From Cyprinodon diabolis (Eukaryota; Chordata; Actinopteri; Cyprinodontiformes; Cyprinodontidae): a stretch of DNA of 64,000 nucleotides. The stretch covers positions 25,519,552-25,583,551 of the forward strand of contig CM060080.1 in assembly GCA_030533445.1 (NCBI GenBank), in the 5' to 3' direction. Below, one piece after another: positions 1 through 13,933 of the stretch. The notes beneath the pieces were generated by a model that worked only from the letters and a program-made list of their open reading frames with translations, was not told the DNA's origin and did not search any database. Each line of letters starts with the position of its first letter. The stretch's first letter is position 1. Made by a program: the position numbers and the translations under genes.

Positions 1-3000
1 GCCAGCATCGACCAACTCAAAATTCAGACTTTAATGAAAACATTTCTAAGGACCTCTATTTCTTAGGTTAGGGTTACATTGAAGTATTTCTAGCAATTTA
101 TTTACCTTCTATATATGGGGTAAGGTTGGTTTGAATAATCTCCTTTCATAAATTATTTTCAAAACAGCTCTTTATTCAGGTTATCTATTTTCTATCAAAT
201 GTATTGATTTAAATTGTATAATGAGAGAAAGGCAAAATCGGAAGAAATTTTGAATATTTTAGAGGCTCAGTCAGCAAGTCTATTTCTTTGTCTTTGATTT
301 CTGTTTTTTTCTCCCAAAAGGTGTATTAGGAACTCTGACAAAATGTGAAATAAGAACTGGTGGACGGCAGTGATGATTCCAGTATTTAGGAAAGCAGACC
401 AAAAAAATCTGGCTTTGGCTTATTAGGAACATCTCAGCTCTGAATCTGTTGCTTCTGTCTCCACTAAGAAATGCTCACTAAAAATGTATCCTCTTTTCTA
501 GGCTGGGCATGACTTCTGCATGATTGTTCGTTTTCTCAGATCCTGATGTTTTTTTTGACAGGATCTTAGAAAAAATTGTGTTTGATTTGGAAATCTGATG
601 GAAACTATACGTTTTTGCAGATGATGCAAATGGGCCTTCAAGCTATGGCAGTTGCTGATTGTGAAGAACCCAAGAAGAGATTAAGCTGTTTAAAATTTGA
701 GGCCATTGTTCTCATCGGTCTGTCCTCCTTATTAGGGGAATCCAAGAATCTTGGAGTTTGTTCCCAACTGATGAAAGGATAGAGAAGGAGATAAATAAAG
801 AATTGGGACACGGGTGCAGTGAAGGAGGCACTGTTCAAACCCAAGCTTAACAAGAATTGAAAATTCTTTTTTGTTTAATTCTTTCTGTTTACTTCTCTGT
901 TTGTGGAACATGCTGGAACGAAAAAAAAAGATATTGTACACAAAAAGTAGAAATTAGCTTCTTCTTTAAAGAAACTGGGCTCTTTAATTTAGACTCAGTT
1001 TGGAGTAGAGCCTCTGCTCTGTAGCATGATGCCTGTGAAAGCTTCACTTAGAAAACAGTTCACTCCAATAGAAGGAGACTGGCCTGGTAATGCCTTAGGA
1101 TCCAGAAATAAGATGGATGGTGTCGATTTGGAAGAGTGATAACCTGGTTTTCATCTTGATCATGTAGCATCCACACCTTGGAGTTTTTTTTTTTTTAAAT
1201 CTAATCTAATAATCTTTGTCTCACTTTGAAGATTTATATTTTTTGTGAGCTTTCTTTTTTATTCTAAGTACCTTTGAGAAGGCAGGAAGGAAAAAGGAAG
1301 CAAATCACACTTGAACTAATTGATCCACAATCTAAGTTTGGAATTGTAACTAAATTCAAACATTCCTAAAAAATGCTTTTCTTAATTCATTAACATTCCT
1401 CTCTAACCCAGCTGAAGGTCACAATACGTCCTAGAAAGGTCACTACCAGGTCTCGATACTTCATGCTACCTGTATAAACATTGCACAGCAGTTCAAAAAA
1501 TCCCAAACGGTGAGTCTGCATGAGTTTAAATAGATGTTCAGGAGTTCTTGTTGTGTAAGATCTCTGCAATTCCAAACTACATGAAAGCATTTAGTAAAAG
1601 AGATAAAATATTTATGTATGGTTTTGTTTCCTTATTTGTGTTTGAGTTTAGGAACCATCTGGAAAGTTCAACCTTTCCCACGTTAAATATTAATTCTACA
1701 GTTGAAAATAACCCGAGGAGCGCAAAAGAGGGTTATTTTGTAATGTGAGAAAATGAGAGGGGTGAGCTGGTGGTAGAAGAGTTCAACAAAAGGTTTTTAT
1801 GGGCAGATGGAAGACCTAGTCCACCGATACAGCTCAGCGGCTCGAAACCTGATCTATGATTATATTCCTTCATTCTTAGGAGCACAAAAGAAAAACATGT
1901 GGTTTCTATTAATAATGAAAGCAATGTTATTTTGTCAACATTAATGTAACTTGTTGTTGGAGGGAAAGAACTGCTGAATATGAGCTAAGTTGTTGTTCCC
2001 TGATAAAGCAGAATCAGTGATTGGGATAAATTAGAAAAGTACACAAACAACACGACTACAGACGAGCCAGCAGTCCGAACACTACGTTTCCACGTCTTCA
2101 GCAGTACTGAAGAAATGCACCGTGATCTGATGCACACTTAGTCAGCACGACTCAACAGTAAATTTTAATGACGTGCTTAGAAGTGCAAAACAGCTAACAA
2201 CATGTTTAACAAGGGAGTGGTTTTCAGTAAGTTATCCCTGTCTTTAATAATTGATGAAAGCCTATTAATTATGGAGGAATCTGAGGCCTAACCCCAATGG
2301 AGCGCCGGCAGAGCTGCTCCGGACCATCAGCTTGTTGTTTTCCTCTGTAGTTATGTAAGGCAGCATGGAGGGAGGGAGTCAACACCTTTGACTGCTGTGT
2401 GAAATCCAGGAGATCTGAAATACTGTCTGACATTTTGTCAGATGATGCAGTGAATTCAGAAGTGGTTTAAAAGCATACTTTGAATTTGATGTATAACTGA
2501 TCTACAGTCCCAAATTCAATATCCCTAACCTTCCAATTATTTTTTTATCATTGTCATTTTGAAATCAGACTATGTTTTTCTGGAGGATATGTCTTAAATG
2601 TGCAAAACATGGAGCATAATTGTAAAGTGTAAGAACGAAGAAACATGGGTGAGGAACACATTTGCACCACCCCTTTACCATGATACCATGGAATATATAT
2701 TTATATACACAGTGGACATTACAGAAATAAAATTATGTTTTTTAACGGCGGGTTTTGAAAAGTTTTCCTAAATTGAAAGCTATTCAATTTACTTTTTACA
2801 ATTATAATTAGCTGAATTTGTCCAAGAAAGAGCACCTTTCATAAAAGCAGGAAAGAGGCCGGTTGTAGCTATGAAGAAGCGGCAGAGATCCTAAGCTCAG
2901 GTAGTAGAATCAGCACTCACTCTACTGTATATCAGCCTTTATTTCAGTGGCAAGAAGACCATAGTAGTATTTCCCTGCAAGCTAGAGAGTAACCTAACAA

Positions 3001-4240
3001 CGACACATGTGGAAGGTGATCCAGGTAGGTGAGACCAAAATTGGACAATTTGGGCTTACATGGCATGAGAAAAATATATGCTGTACATCCCCCCTAAACA
3101 GGCCCTAAAAGGTGGTAAAGACGGGATTGTGTTGATATGGTTACTTTAGTAAGGAAATGGAGACTGTAATAAACAGTAAGCAAAAGTTTTGATAGACCTT
3201 AAGAGACGGCGGCAGAGGTTCACCCCCCTGAAGGACAAAACCCCCTAAAGATACAATGACAGCTACAATGGAAAAGTTTGGATCAAAGCACCTTTCTGTA
3301 GCAGACGGCCCAGTTAAACAGAAAGTCTTAATTTAATTGCCAACTGGCACAAAATTTGGATTCAACATCCCCCAAAACCTCCAAAACTAAAAAGTGATTC
3401 TGTGAAGTATCCGTTCAGAAGGCCTGGATAAAACAGCATCCTGTTATATATTTCATTTGAATACAGCAAAGTTTCTTGTAATTTGACAAAATCTGCAAAA
3501 GGATAAATATTTTACTAATAAGTTTTTTTTTTGTTTGTTTGTTTAAGAGATGTATCTTAAAGATGCAGCTTAGTCAAAACAACAACTGGTTGCACACAGT
3601 GGAGCCTTCATATTGAAATAGTGAATCAACACAGCTGGCCATCCTCAAGTTTGTGTTTATGTCTGTGCGCTACCTTTCCGAGTTAAACTTAAAAATAGCT
3701 CAGACACATCCTGCTATGATGCTGAAGGTGCAGACATCTTTCCCCTCTGAAGGACATAACACTGTCTGAAGTTTGGGGGTAGGGAGTGCAGAGGTAGGGG
3801 GAGGGAGGCAAGGGGGGTTGAGGAAACGGTGACTACCGTGTGACAAGCTTGCAGTTCCTTCCTCCAGGCCTGAGAAACAGGAAGTGGAGAACATAAGGCA
3901 TTATTGTGACGGAGAGGAAATGCAAGGTCCTCTAAAATAAGAGCTGCAATCTGGTGGTCAATGACAGCAGCTTGTCCTCCACAGTTCCACGGAGACCTGT
4001 AACCCCCACCAACCCCAAATGTGCACACGAACGCACACACACACCTCCAAAACAACTTTACTGTTGACTGACACAGATAAATCTCCCCTTCTGCTGTTGT
4101 ACAGGAAAGTTACCATTAATATGTTCACGTTTCGCTGCGTCTGAACCTTCTGCAACTAAAGATAACATTAACTGAATCAGCATTTGATAGTTAAACTTCC
4201 AGTCCTCTGCTGGACTTACAGTGAGGAATACCGCCATTTA
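1..4240. other. Gene-free stretch downstream of exd1
   Basis: I see no exon, RNA gene or recognisable transposon here. The open frames are short, lack splice context and resemble nothing I know. The part at about 2180-2420 is of higher complexity than its surroundings, with TAATTA-type homeodomain core motifs, and could be a conserved non-coding element. A T-rich tract lies at about 3524-3544. Confidence 0.5.
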
Positions 4241-4249
4241 AGACATGTA

Positions 4250-4680
4250 AAGGGAGCATATGGATGGGCTCCACCCTGCAGGAGTTTAACAGAAGCTGAG
4301 GGAGGAGCTGGTTGCTAAGAGGGGGAAACAGGGCTTTAAGATTGGCTGCCTCCCAGTTAATTAAAATCCTACATTATCTGTTTCATGCTTTCAATTTGAA
4401 AGCCCTGGAAAGGGCCCAAGCCTCTGCACACAGCAAGATGTGATTATACAACAGAGCGCCATTCACACTGCACGACGCAGCAATGCCCTCCTGTCGTGAT
4501 CATGCCTTGATCCGCAGCAATATCTCTGATGACCCGGGAAAATTGGCTATGTAATGCCTCTGTGAAATCTGCATGGTATCTGAAAGCATCAAATTAATTG
4601 GATACGATCAGCTTTTGTACAACGCAGCAGGTGCTTGCCACCTGTGATTAATGATGCAAGTATCTACAAAGAGTGAGGCT
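4250..4680. promoter_or_regulatory. Candidate conserved non-coding element (enhancer-like)
   Basis: This is high-complexity, non-repetitive, more GC-balanced sequence set in AT-rich surroundings. It has several homeodomain-type cores (TTAATTAAAA near 4358, GATTAATGAT near 4645) and no coding frame. That texture is typical of vertebrate conserved non-coding elements, but conservation cannot be measured from one sequence, so this is inference only. Confidence 0.25.
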
Positions 4681-5047
4681 GTTGAGAGTCACTGGGTCAG
4701 TTTATTTATATTAAAAGTAAAAACAATTGTTTAGCTTATATGCATCAATGCACATTCTTACCTCTAACAATCAACAGAAGTAACATACACATATGGCCCC
4801 TTAATAACCATCACTGGTGGTTTCACTTTATATCAACAGTCATAACATTTTTTTTTTTTTTGCCACTTTAAAAAAAAAAATCAGAAGAAAATCTATAAAA
4901 CAAGAAACTGTTGCAAGCTAATACTTTCTGGTATCACTTTTAGACATTTCCAGAACCCCAATTAAGATGGAAAACATTAGAAAACAAAATTAAAGAGAAC
5001 AGGAAGGAACAGTTTGTCTTTCCAGCAGCCATAAAGTTTATATGATA

Positions 5048-5053
5048 TTTATT
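5048..5053 (-). terminator. exd1: Candidate exd1 poly(A) signal
   Basis: On the minus strand this reads AATAAA, about 250 bases after the exd1 stop codon at 5306. It is the nearest canonical hexamer I found downstream, and would give a short 3' UTR of roughly 270 bases that contains the 5141-5201 hairpin. Confidence 0.45.
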
Positions 5054-5140
5054 AAAATGATCTTTTACAAAAACTGAGAATTTTATAAAAGGACTTTTAC
5101 TGCCATCTACTGGTCAGAACAGCTATAGACAAGGAAACAA

Positions 5141-5201
5141 CCAATATATCCATCTCTGGTCTTAAAGGCTGGCACTTTAAGACCAGAGATGGATATATTG
5201 G
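5141..5201. repeat. Perfect 27-bp inverted repeat with 7-nt loop
   Basis: Bases 5141-5167 are the exact reverse complement of 5175-5201, separated by seven bases (5168-5174). It lies between the exd1 stop codon and its candidate poly(A) signal, so it would probably be transcribed as a 27-bp RNA stem in the exd1 3' UTR. It could be a small foldback transposon remnant or a precursor-like hairpin; no known microRNA is recognised. Confidence 0.85.
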
Positions 5202-5305
5202 ATATGGATATATATTTAAATTTGTGAATGGTTGAATTAGTGAGTAGGAGGTTCTCCTACACCACTAGAATTTCTGGGTAGTCTCTCCACAGCCAGGCTG
5301 GAGCT

Positions 5306-8300
5306 TTACTTTGTTGGTGACTGCAGAGCCATCATGCAGAGATTCTTCTCCTGCCAGATTGGAGTTGTTATGCCTCCAGCGCCCTCTCCAGGAATCTGAG
5401 GGTGTGACTTCTGTAGGGGGAAACCTCTCCCAAAGGATGGGAGGAATGGGGTAGATGACTGCTCTTTCCCAATCTGCCATCCTCTCCCCATCATACACTT
5501 TACTTCTTCGTTTAAAGTTGCAGGAAGATGAGTATTTGTAGGTATTTCTTTCTGAGGCTTAGAGGAGGCATCTGGAGAATGGTCTCTGGAGACACTTGAA
5601 TCCTGCAGAGGATCAGGAGGATCCATTTTTGATGACAGACATGGTGTAGCATCAACCTCCAGGGAGTGAGACTGTGTATTGCTGTGCACATCTGCTGCTG
5701 GTGTGGTTTCTGAATTGGGATACGGGTTGAAGCGAGCCAGCAGACCTTGCTCTGTGACAGGGTAGCGTTTCTGAGCCCACTCCTGCCGCTCACTGCGCAT
5801 TTCATCCAGCTGCCTGAGCTCCTTAGGCAACTCCAACACATTATTCTACAAAATGCAAACAGGAAAAATAAGCATATCCCCATCTCAATGGATTTAAAAA
5901 AGAAAAAGAAAATACAAAAATATATACAGTGAAGCTATCACAATTTTTATAACATTTTTGTCATATTAAGTTTAATGAATATATTTTTAAGTATGTAACA
6001 AGATTTGTAACCCCTCTTCAGGTTTCTTTGATGTTGCATCGATTATATTTTACATTTTCATGTAAAGAGAGTAAAGAGCAGATTGATTGGTTTATTTGGC
6101 CCGTCTATAACCAACATAGGCCAATCAGCTAACCAGTATTTTCGCCCCTTCCCAAAATTACAGCAACGGAAGGTTTCCAGATGGATATGCGGAGCAAATC
6201 CATCTGGCCGAGTCAGTTTAGCTGCATGCAATGACTGAAAAAAATAAAATAAAATAAATCGCACAGTGTAGGCCCGGCTTTAAACACCTTATTTTGGACC
6301 TACTGCAAAAGGACCATTGTTTAGTTTTTTTACCAATAATTTTTCGTTAACTAATTTAAGAACCTGTTCAGATGCAGATACAATCAGACAGATGTTTCTA
6401 GACACTCATCTGCATGGCATCACAACACTCTAGCATTCTGAGATCATCTTGAATCCTCTAAAAACACCTCACTGCTGCAAAATGATTCAATTTGTTTGAT
6501 TTGGCTTATTTCCGTTTCCCCCAAAGACAATTAGAAGCTATATTTAACTAATTTAAGTTAGCTGTGAATTCAAACTTTGTGTTTTCCCAATTCTTTTTAA
6601 AGACCCGCCCACAACCCTGTACCCGCTCCCAAGAGGAAATGTCTGTTAAACGTTTACGAATGCGAGAATGAGCCCATTTCTCCTCGCACACGCTCTGCTT
6701 AAAAGTTGCTGCTTGCATCGCTCATAGAAGCTTACTTTTCAAAAGAATTTGCAATTTTTCCACTATGTCAAACTCACCACCGTTAAGTGAAAATGGGGAC
6801 GAGCACGTAGAGCGGTCTTACATAAACATATCACCAGAAGGATTGATAATTAGGAGGAGCACTTATTTTGAAGATCCTACCAGAAAAAGAACATCCTCCA
6901 GTGTACCTTTAAGTTTCAACAAGTCATAAAAAAAGAAAACTGTCTTTCCACGATGCACACATTTCAGAGATCATTCCTGAATGACTAACCATAATGACAT
7001 ATTCCAGTCCATCGGGTTCACCGAGGCTACTGCTGAGATAGGAGTCCACCAGGACCATGTAGTCGGTCATCAGCCTGTCTAGCAGCACCAGTCTAAGCCG
7101 CTTCAGATGGATCACAGATAACGCCATCACCTTCAGCAGGGGCAGGGGGCAAGGCCGCTTGTACCACATCTCAGTTTCTTCCTAGAAAATTACATTAAGC
7201 AAACAAAGCATTAGGCTACATTCACACTGGAGGCCTTAGTGCTCAATTGTTTTGCGTTGCCGTTCACATTTCCACATATATGCGACTTGTATATGATCTC
7301 CTTTGTGAAATGCTTTCATACAACGAAAGTGTCTCTGTGTTTACGGAAGTAAACATGGATGGTAGTGCTGGAGCGGATCTAGTGATTTTCTTAACCTTAA
7401 AAACACAATCTTTTCGTTATGGTTAAACATAAATACTACTCTCTAAAATCAGATTCGTATCAGATTCAGGGCCACATAGCCAAGCGGCCTGGGTCGCATT
7501 GGAAAAAATTTGGATCCAAGTTGTTCAGACTGCCATGAAAAGATCAGATACATTTGGGCAGAAAAAAATAAAAATAAAAATCTGATTTGGGTCAGTTAAG
7601 GCTGCTGTGTGAACGTAGCCTTGGAGCTTCTTGGAAGATGTTTCTTGGATCAGAGCCAATTAAACAAATAAAACACCCTAACATCTCAATCTGGTATCAA
7701 CTTTGAAGTGGTAGATGAAACCGTCATTTCTAAAGTCTTAGGCTTATTTTTGGAAGCAAAATCTGGGTCCAACAGATAATAGGGATAGCCTTCAAAAGAC
7801 TTAGCCCTGTACTATGACTATAAAAAAATACAAACAGGAAAGCATATATTCATCTTCAACCAAAACAATACATCCTAAGTGCTAAACTGATAGTGTATAG
7901 TGCAGCTCAGATCATTGATGCTTAAATGAGCTGATGCTTAAATGCTTAGTTTTATTGCTTCTCTTGACATGTCTACATTTGACATGTCTACATTTCTCCC
8001 TTGTTTACTCATTAAAATATGTGAAATATATCCATACTTATATGGTAAAAATACATTAAGATCTTTTGTTTATTAAACAAAGAGAAAAAATGTAAAACAC
8101 AGATATAATACGATAGGCTAACAGGGTATGATAATTAACTGCATAGCCTTTATATGAAACCAGAGCCGCTGGTGTAGAAATTCATAAAGGTATAGTACAG
8201 GACTGGGCCACTCTTCGTGGAAACTTGAAGACCACATAAATTTAAGGAAAACAAGGGATATACCTTTGATAGCTGTAACCTCACATGGAGAGATGAGAGC

Positions 8301-11300
8301 TTGGAGGAGGGCATGTTCAGATAGTGACTGACTACCTCTGGGAGCGTGCTGACTCTGTCTGGAAGGAAACCTCCAGTCTTCGAGTAGAAACACATGACAT
8401 CCGCCACCTTTAAATATATTAAAGCAAAGAAAAAAACATAATAGACTCCACAAAATAACACACAAGATGTATACAAGGACGACAAAGCTAACAGAGTAGA
8501 CCTAATCCAAATGCAATTTAGAGTTTTATATTCTTATTTCATATAATTCAGTAATTTCCCCTGAGGTCTTGTCTTAGATGGGCTTTGTGTTCTAATCAAT
8601 ACTTATGCAGGGGTCTCAAACTGGTTCCAGAAAGGGCCGTGTGGCTGCAGGTTTTCTTTCCAACCAAGCAATCGAACACCAGACTCCATTCATGTCATCA
8701 ACTGAGTCCAATCTGAACATGAGGACTTGATCAGATGAATGGAGTCTGGCTTGCTATTGCTTGGTTGGAAAGAAAACCTGCAGCCACATGACGCTTTCTG
8801 GAACCGGTTTGACACCCCTGTACAAGGACATGGAGCAGAGCGGAGCGTGGAGCGAGCGATGGAGTAAAGTGGAAGAAATGTGGTGGAGCGCAGAGCCGTT
8901 TTCAATTCAATGGCCGGAGCGAGTATTTCGCTCCGCTCCTGTTTGCTCCAATGCGCTCACAACGGCAATTAAAAATGTTGGATTATTAAATTTGTAGAAT
9001 ATAATTTATTTTATTTAAGTGTGATTTTTTTTCCTATAATCTGTTATAGTCTATCTTTCAACTTTACCACGGATTTGCCGAGAAGAGGACTGCATATTGT
9101 GTGAAAAAGTGGGGTAAAATATAACAACATACACTAACTATACTTACAGAGAGGGTTTACATAAAGTAATGGTTGTGGTAAGAGCCTACATGCATTATAT
9201 GCTATTATCACAGTTGCAATCAGATGCGAAGTGACCTTTTTTAATGTAATCTAATAAAATAAATAATAATTAAATAGGAAATGTGGGGCAACAGCCATGG
9301 AAAGAGGTGTTACATTCACAGCTGGGAAACGGTGTGATAATTTAAAGCTACAGTGTGTAATAATTACAGGGATATACAGTCAGAAATGTAATATATTATA
9401 CATGTTATTTATCATCATCTACGAGCTCAGCCTCTTAACCTTAATATTTGCGTTGCCTTAGAATTCGTTATTTATATGTAACCGGGTGGTTTATTGGGTG
9501 TAAATTCCCACCCGTTTTGGGTCCTTGAACGCATCACAGCTCCGTTTCTTTACCTTCACGTCTCTTTACAGAAGTGAAAGGCTCATTAGCGTATATAGGC
9601 ACCAGGTGTGCGAGCAAGCTATGAGAGTCGGCTCAGTTTGATGTGCAGTAGATTCTTTTGAGCGTTGGGAGCCGTGCTGCTACACAGAATTTGGATCTTG
9701 GTATTCGCGCTGCTGGAAAAGTTGTTTTCATTGCAGCGTCTGCATATACCCCTGTCGATTTTCACATGTTTTGCAAAGATGCTGTCAGGGTTTGGATAAA
9801 AACGTCCGTCTGTTATTGTTGTTTTTCCTGTAAAATTATTATTTTTATGATGCTTGACATTGTGAGCAGCAGCAGTGGAGCAGCCAGCTTAGTGGAAGCG
9901 CACGTCAGTGACGAGCTCACAGTAAACCAGCAGTGGGATGTGAGCTCTGATGGAAATCTGTGTGGTTCTGCTTTGAAGAGGAACTGCTTTATGAGCTGCA
10001 TGGCCAGATAATTATGCAAAAATAAAAATAATATCTTCAAAAAAAAAAAAAGAAAATAATATACCTTCATCAGCCTCAGACAGGGGTATATGCAGACGCT
10101 GCAATGAAAACTTTTCCAGCAGCGCGAATACCAAGATCCAAATTCTGTGTAGCAGCACGGCTCCCAACGCTCAAAAGAATCTACTGCACATAAAACTGAG
10201 CCGACTCTCATAGCTTGCTCGCACACCTGGTGCCTATATACGCTAATGAGCCTGTCACTTCTGTAAAGCAGACGTGAAGGTAAAGAAACGGAGCTGTGAT
10301 GCGTTCAAGGACCCAAAACGGGTGGGAATTTACACCCAATAAACCACCCAGTTACATATAATTACATAGGAGCGGTTCTCGCAGCAATGGAGGCAGACAT
10401 CTTTGCGCTACGGCAGCGCAGAGCCAACAAACTAGCGATTGCGAGATCGCCAAAACGTCACAACGATGTAGAAAAAATAACGGGTATATTTATCATCTTA
10501 AGTCTACATGAAATCTATACCCCACACAGACTAATGAAATACTATCTGTAAAATTATCTATGTAAACAAACCTCATCACTTGAGAAGGTAGGTGATGCGG
10601 ACGTTGTGGAAGACATTTTGTCCCGTAACGCTCGCCGTACTGTTGGGGGGGAGGAGCAGTTGGGGGGAGATGTTCATGTTGCTGCGGTCTGCAGTCTGAC
10701 CGCTAGATGTCGCTAAAAGTTACACACTGTAGCTTTAACAGCCAGTTAAATAAGACAATACAGATGTATCGGTCACATCATTAAATCAAACGCCGTAATC
10801 TACTTCGGTTGGGAAGTTCCCGCGCTGTGACGTCTAGCACATCCATGATAAATGGGTCTGACCTAGCAAAAAATTAAAATGTTATACTCAAGATGGATTT
10901 TGTGGACACTCGGTGTCACTACCCGATCCGTACCATCAGCTCATTTGCGCATGTGCAACCGGATATACATCCGGGTCACCCTCGATTTTATTTTGTATAA
11001 AAAAACTAAATTACATTTTTCCCGTCTCAAAAATAGTAAGCTGTAATAAGATGCACATTTGCACGTACCTGTGTGTCAAACACATTGGTTAGTTGGACCC
11101 CGAACTGAGCGATAAGACACGCAGCAATGGCTCTACAATCATGAATGACCTGCCAAAGATGCAAAAGGAGCAAAGATGTCCAAATAACATTTATCTCTGA
11201 CTTTACTCTTTGTCTAATGTACATAACTCTCACCTTTAGTATCTGCTTACTTTCAAGGATCATGGAGAGGCCATTTTTAAAGGCCTGGGCTCCAAGCAGC

Positions 11301-13901
11301 AGGATGTCAAACAAATAAACCTTCTTAGAGGTGGCAATCTAGACGGATGGCATTGAAAGTATTTGTGGTGTGACAAAACTCAGAAAGCCAGAAGGAGTTG
11401 ATTAAAAAAGCAGAAGAGTTCAGATTTTTTCACCTGCAACCAACACAACCTTCCATTTTTAAAGATCTCAACTCCTTCACCTCCCACACCAATCACCTGC
11501 TCCTTATTGATGTGCATCACCTACAGGAAGGAGATTGAGGTTTTGTTTAATTTCCACAGAAAAAAGTTTTTTATACATATGAAAAAAACACTGATTTAAA
11601 AAAAAGTATGGATAACATTACAACCTGCCATATAGTGCTTTACTCTACTCTTTGCTACCATAACTACAATACCACTTATAAAGGTATACCCCCATAAATC
11701 TCTGAAGACTAAATTTGGATTTTTCAAACTTGCAATGTTTATTGAGCTATGCTAAAATTTGACACACTTTAACAGAATCAACAAGGAGAGCATGACACTA
11801 GATCTCCAAGCAAAGAATAATCTAAAGCAGGGGTGTCCAAAATCGGCCCTCTGGGGCTGGTTAACTGCTGGTTTTAGATCTTCCCTTCCATTAACACACT
11901 TGGTTAAGATGATTGCAGTTCAGCAAAAGCTGTTCAATCAGCCATCAGTGGAAATCAGCTCTACTGAACCAGGGAAACATGTACCCCATTTACACTACCC
12001 TTGAAAAAACGTGCCGAGACCGGTCTGAGCTCAGTAACTGAGATAACTTATCGTGTGTAAATGGAAAGCAAACTGAACTGAACCGAGCTAGACACAACAA
12101 AATCGCGCTAACTGCAGACCAGTTCCAGGGGTGAGCTCGGTTCTCTGATAACAAGAGCGCATGAGCAGAACGCGTCTTCTCCGTCTGGCTGCACATCCCG
12201 ATTCACACTCCATTCCTGTAGTTGGCGCTAATGCCCCATCCGGAAGTTGCTTGCCAACCAACACAAAACAGAAGAAGAAGAACAACTATAAACAACAGTA
12301 GTAGTGTAAATGAGGTAGTGTAAATGAGCTAATAAAATCACACTATGTCCAGATGAGCTGCGTTCCCTAGGTAACCAGAAGACACACACCTAACCATAGA
12401 TATAGCATATCTTTATACGCAATCTATGAATTAGCCATTCAGCTCATTTAAATGAAAATAAAATTGATCAATATGTGGGCATCAATCTTTTCAGTAATTT
12501 TACCTTTTTTAATTGACTGACCAACATAATCCACCATTTGCCCATAACATGTACAGGGGGGAAAAATAAAAAATCACAAGTAATCACGGTTCCTTTTTAG
12601 TAGATCTACTGTCCAATCCAGACTGGGTGCACACCAAAAAGCCACAGCATTGAGGAGGCATCATTCCCTAGCCATCCTCCACCCAATCTTTTACTGAAGC
12701 CAATATAAGACTAATAAACACTCTTATACTGGCTTCACCTTCCAGCGGTCATAATGTTACGCCCGTTTAATGTTTTAAACATTAAAAAAAGTAACTTACA
12801 GCAGGTCCAAACTTGACATGGATCTTATCAATGAGCTCAAAGTTAATGGACTCCTCTTCATGATCATCTGGAAGGAGAGAATCCTTCATAAGTGAGTTTA
12901 ATCAGCATAAATGAATAAGGATAACAATGAATTAAACTAACCTAATGCCATCATCTTCCTGTATGACTGGAACCTCTCCAAATCCAGCTGCTCTTCAGGT
13001 GCGCCATGGATAATTGGTCTTGAAAACATTTATATATTTATATTACCACTAAAATTCTATTTGAAAGACCTATTGTTTTGTAATTTTGAGCAGATCTCTA
13101 TAAATTAGAATACCATTGAAAAGTTTATTCTATGGTATATATTCAAAAGGTTATTTTACATAGTTGGTAATTGAAAGTCATAGAATGAATGTGGTCAGCC
13201 TGCTGAGGTGTTAAAAAAAAGCCCTGCTTTTTTCTGCTGGAAAAATGAGACCAGAATTTCCAGCAGAGAGAGAAATGAAGTGTCCTTAAATGTCACAGAG
13301 AGGACCAAGGTTAGTCCATGACTTTGCTCATCAAATTATCACAGACTGGGGAAATTTCACCCATGACCTCACGCAATTTCTATGCCTTTCTACTATTCAG
13401 TCAGAATTGAAGAGTAAATTTCCAGAACGATGAACCTTATCCTTGTCCTCGACATTACAGCACTGGTAAGACAGTTCTGACGTCAGGGATTCAGGAGTAG
13501 GAACACATAACCAAGGCTTCAAAAACAGTTCTAGCTTCTGTTCTGCAAAGATCCCTTTGTCGTGGTTTTGCACAGGGCTCTGCAGTTACTCTGAACCTGC
13601 AAAGACTTCTTGATACGCCTTTGCTTCAAAATATGCTCAAGGTTGTGGCTATCCCTGTTGCTTGGCAACATTTCTTTGTACTACTCAGTCACTTGACCAC
13701 AAAATAAGCTTGGATGCAGAACTCCAACCCAGGGGTTCCCAAAGTGAGAGGTAGGACGCCCCAAAATGGGGGTGAGATGGTTTTAAAAATCATCATGATA
13801 GGATCCCTGAGGCATGTAGAGGGCCAAAATACTAAAAAATTAAATAAATGTAACATATACTAATTTATCCACTACATAATCCAAATGTCAAATATATAAT
13901 T

Positions 13902-13933
<32 letters not shown>

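Noticed and set aside
3714..4055. 113-codon minus-strand frame
   Set aside because: No recognisable domain, overlaps other frames of similar length, and lacks splice or codon evidence.
5512..5883. 123-codon frame overlapping the last exd1 exon
   Set aside because: A shifted frame of that exon; the exd1 frame is fixed by splice phase from exon 10.
9658..10226. Overlapping frames of 117 and 137 codons on opposite strands
   Set aside because: They lie in the mirrored arms of the foldback element and translate parts of the same sequence in both directions; no domain or splice context.
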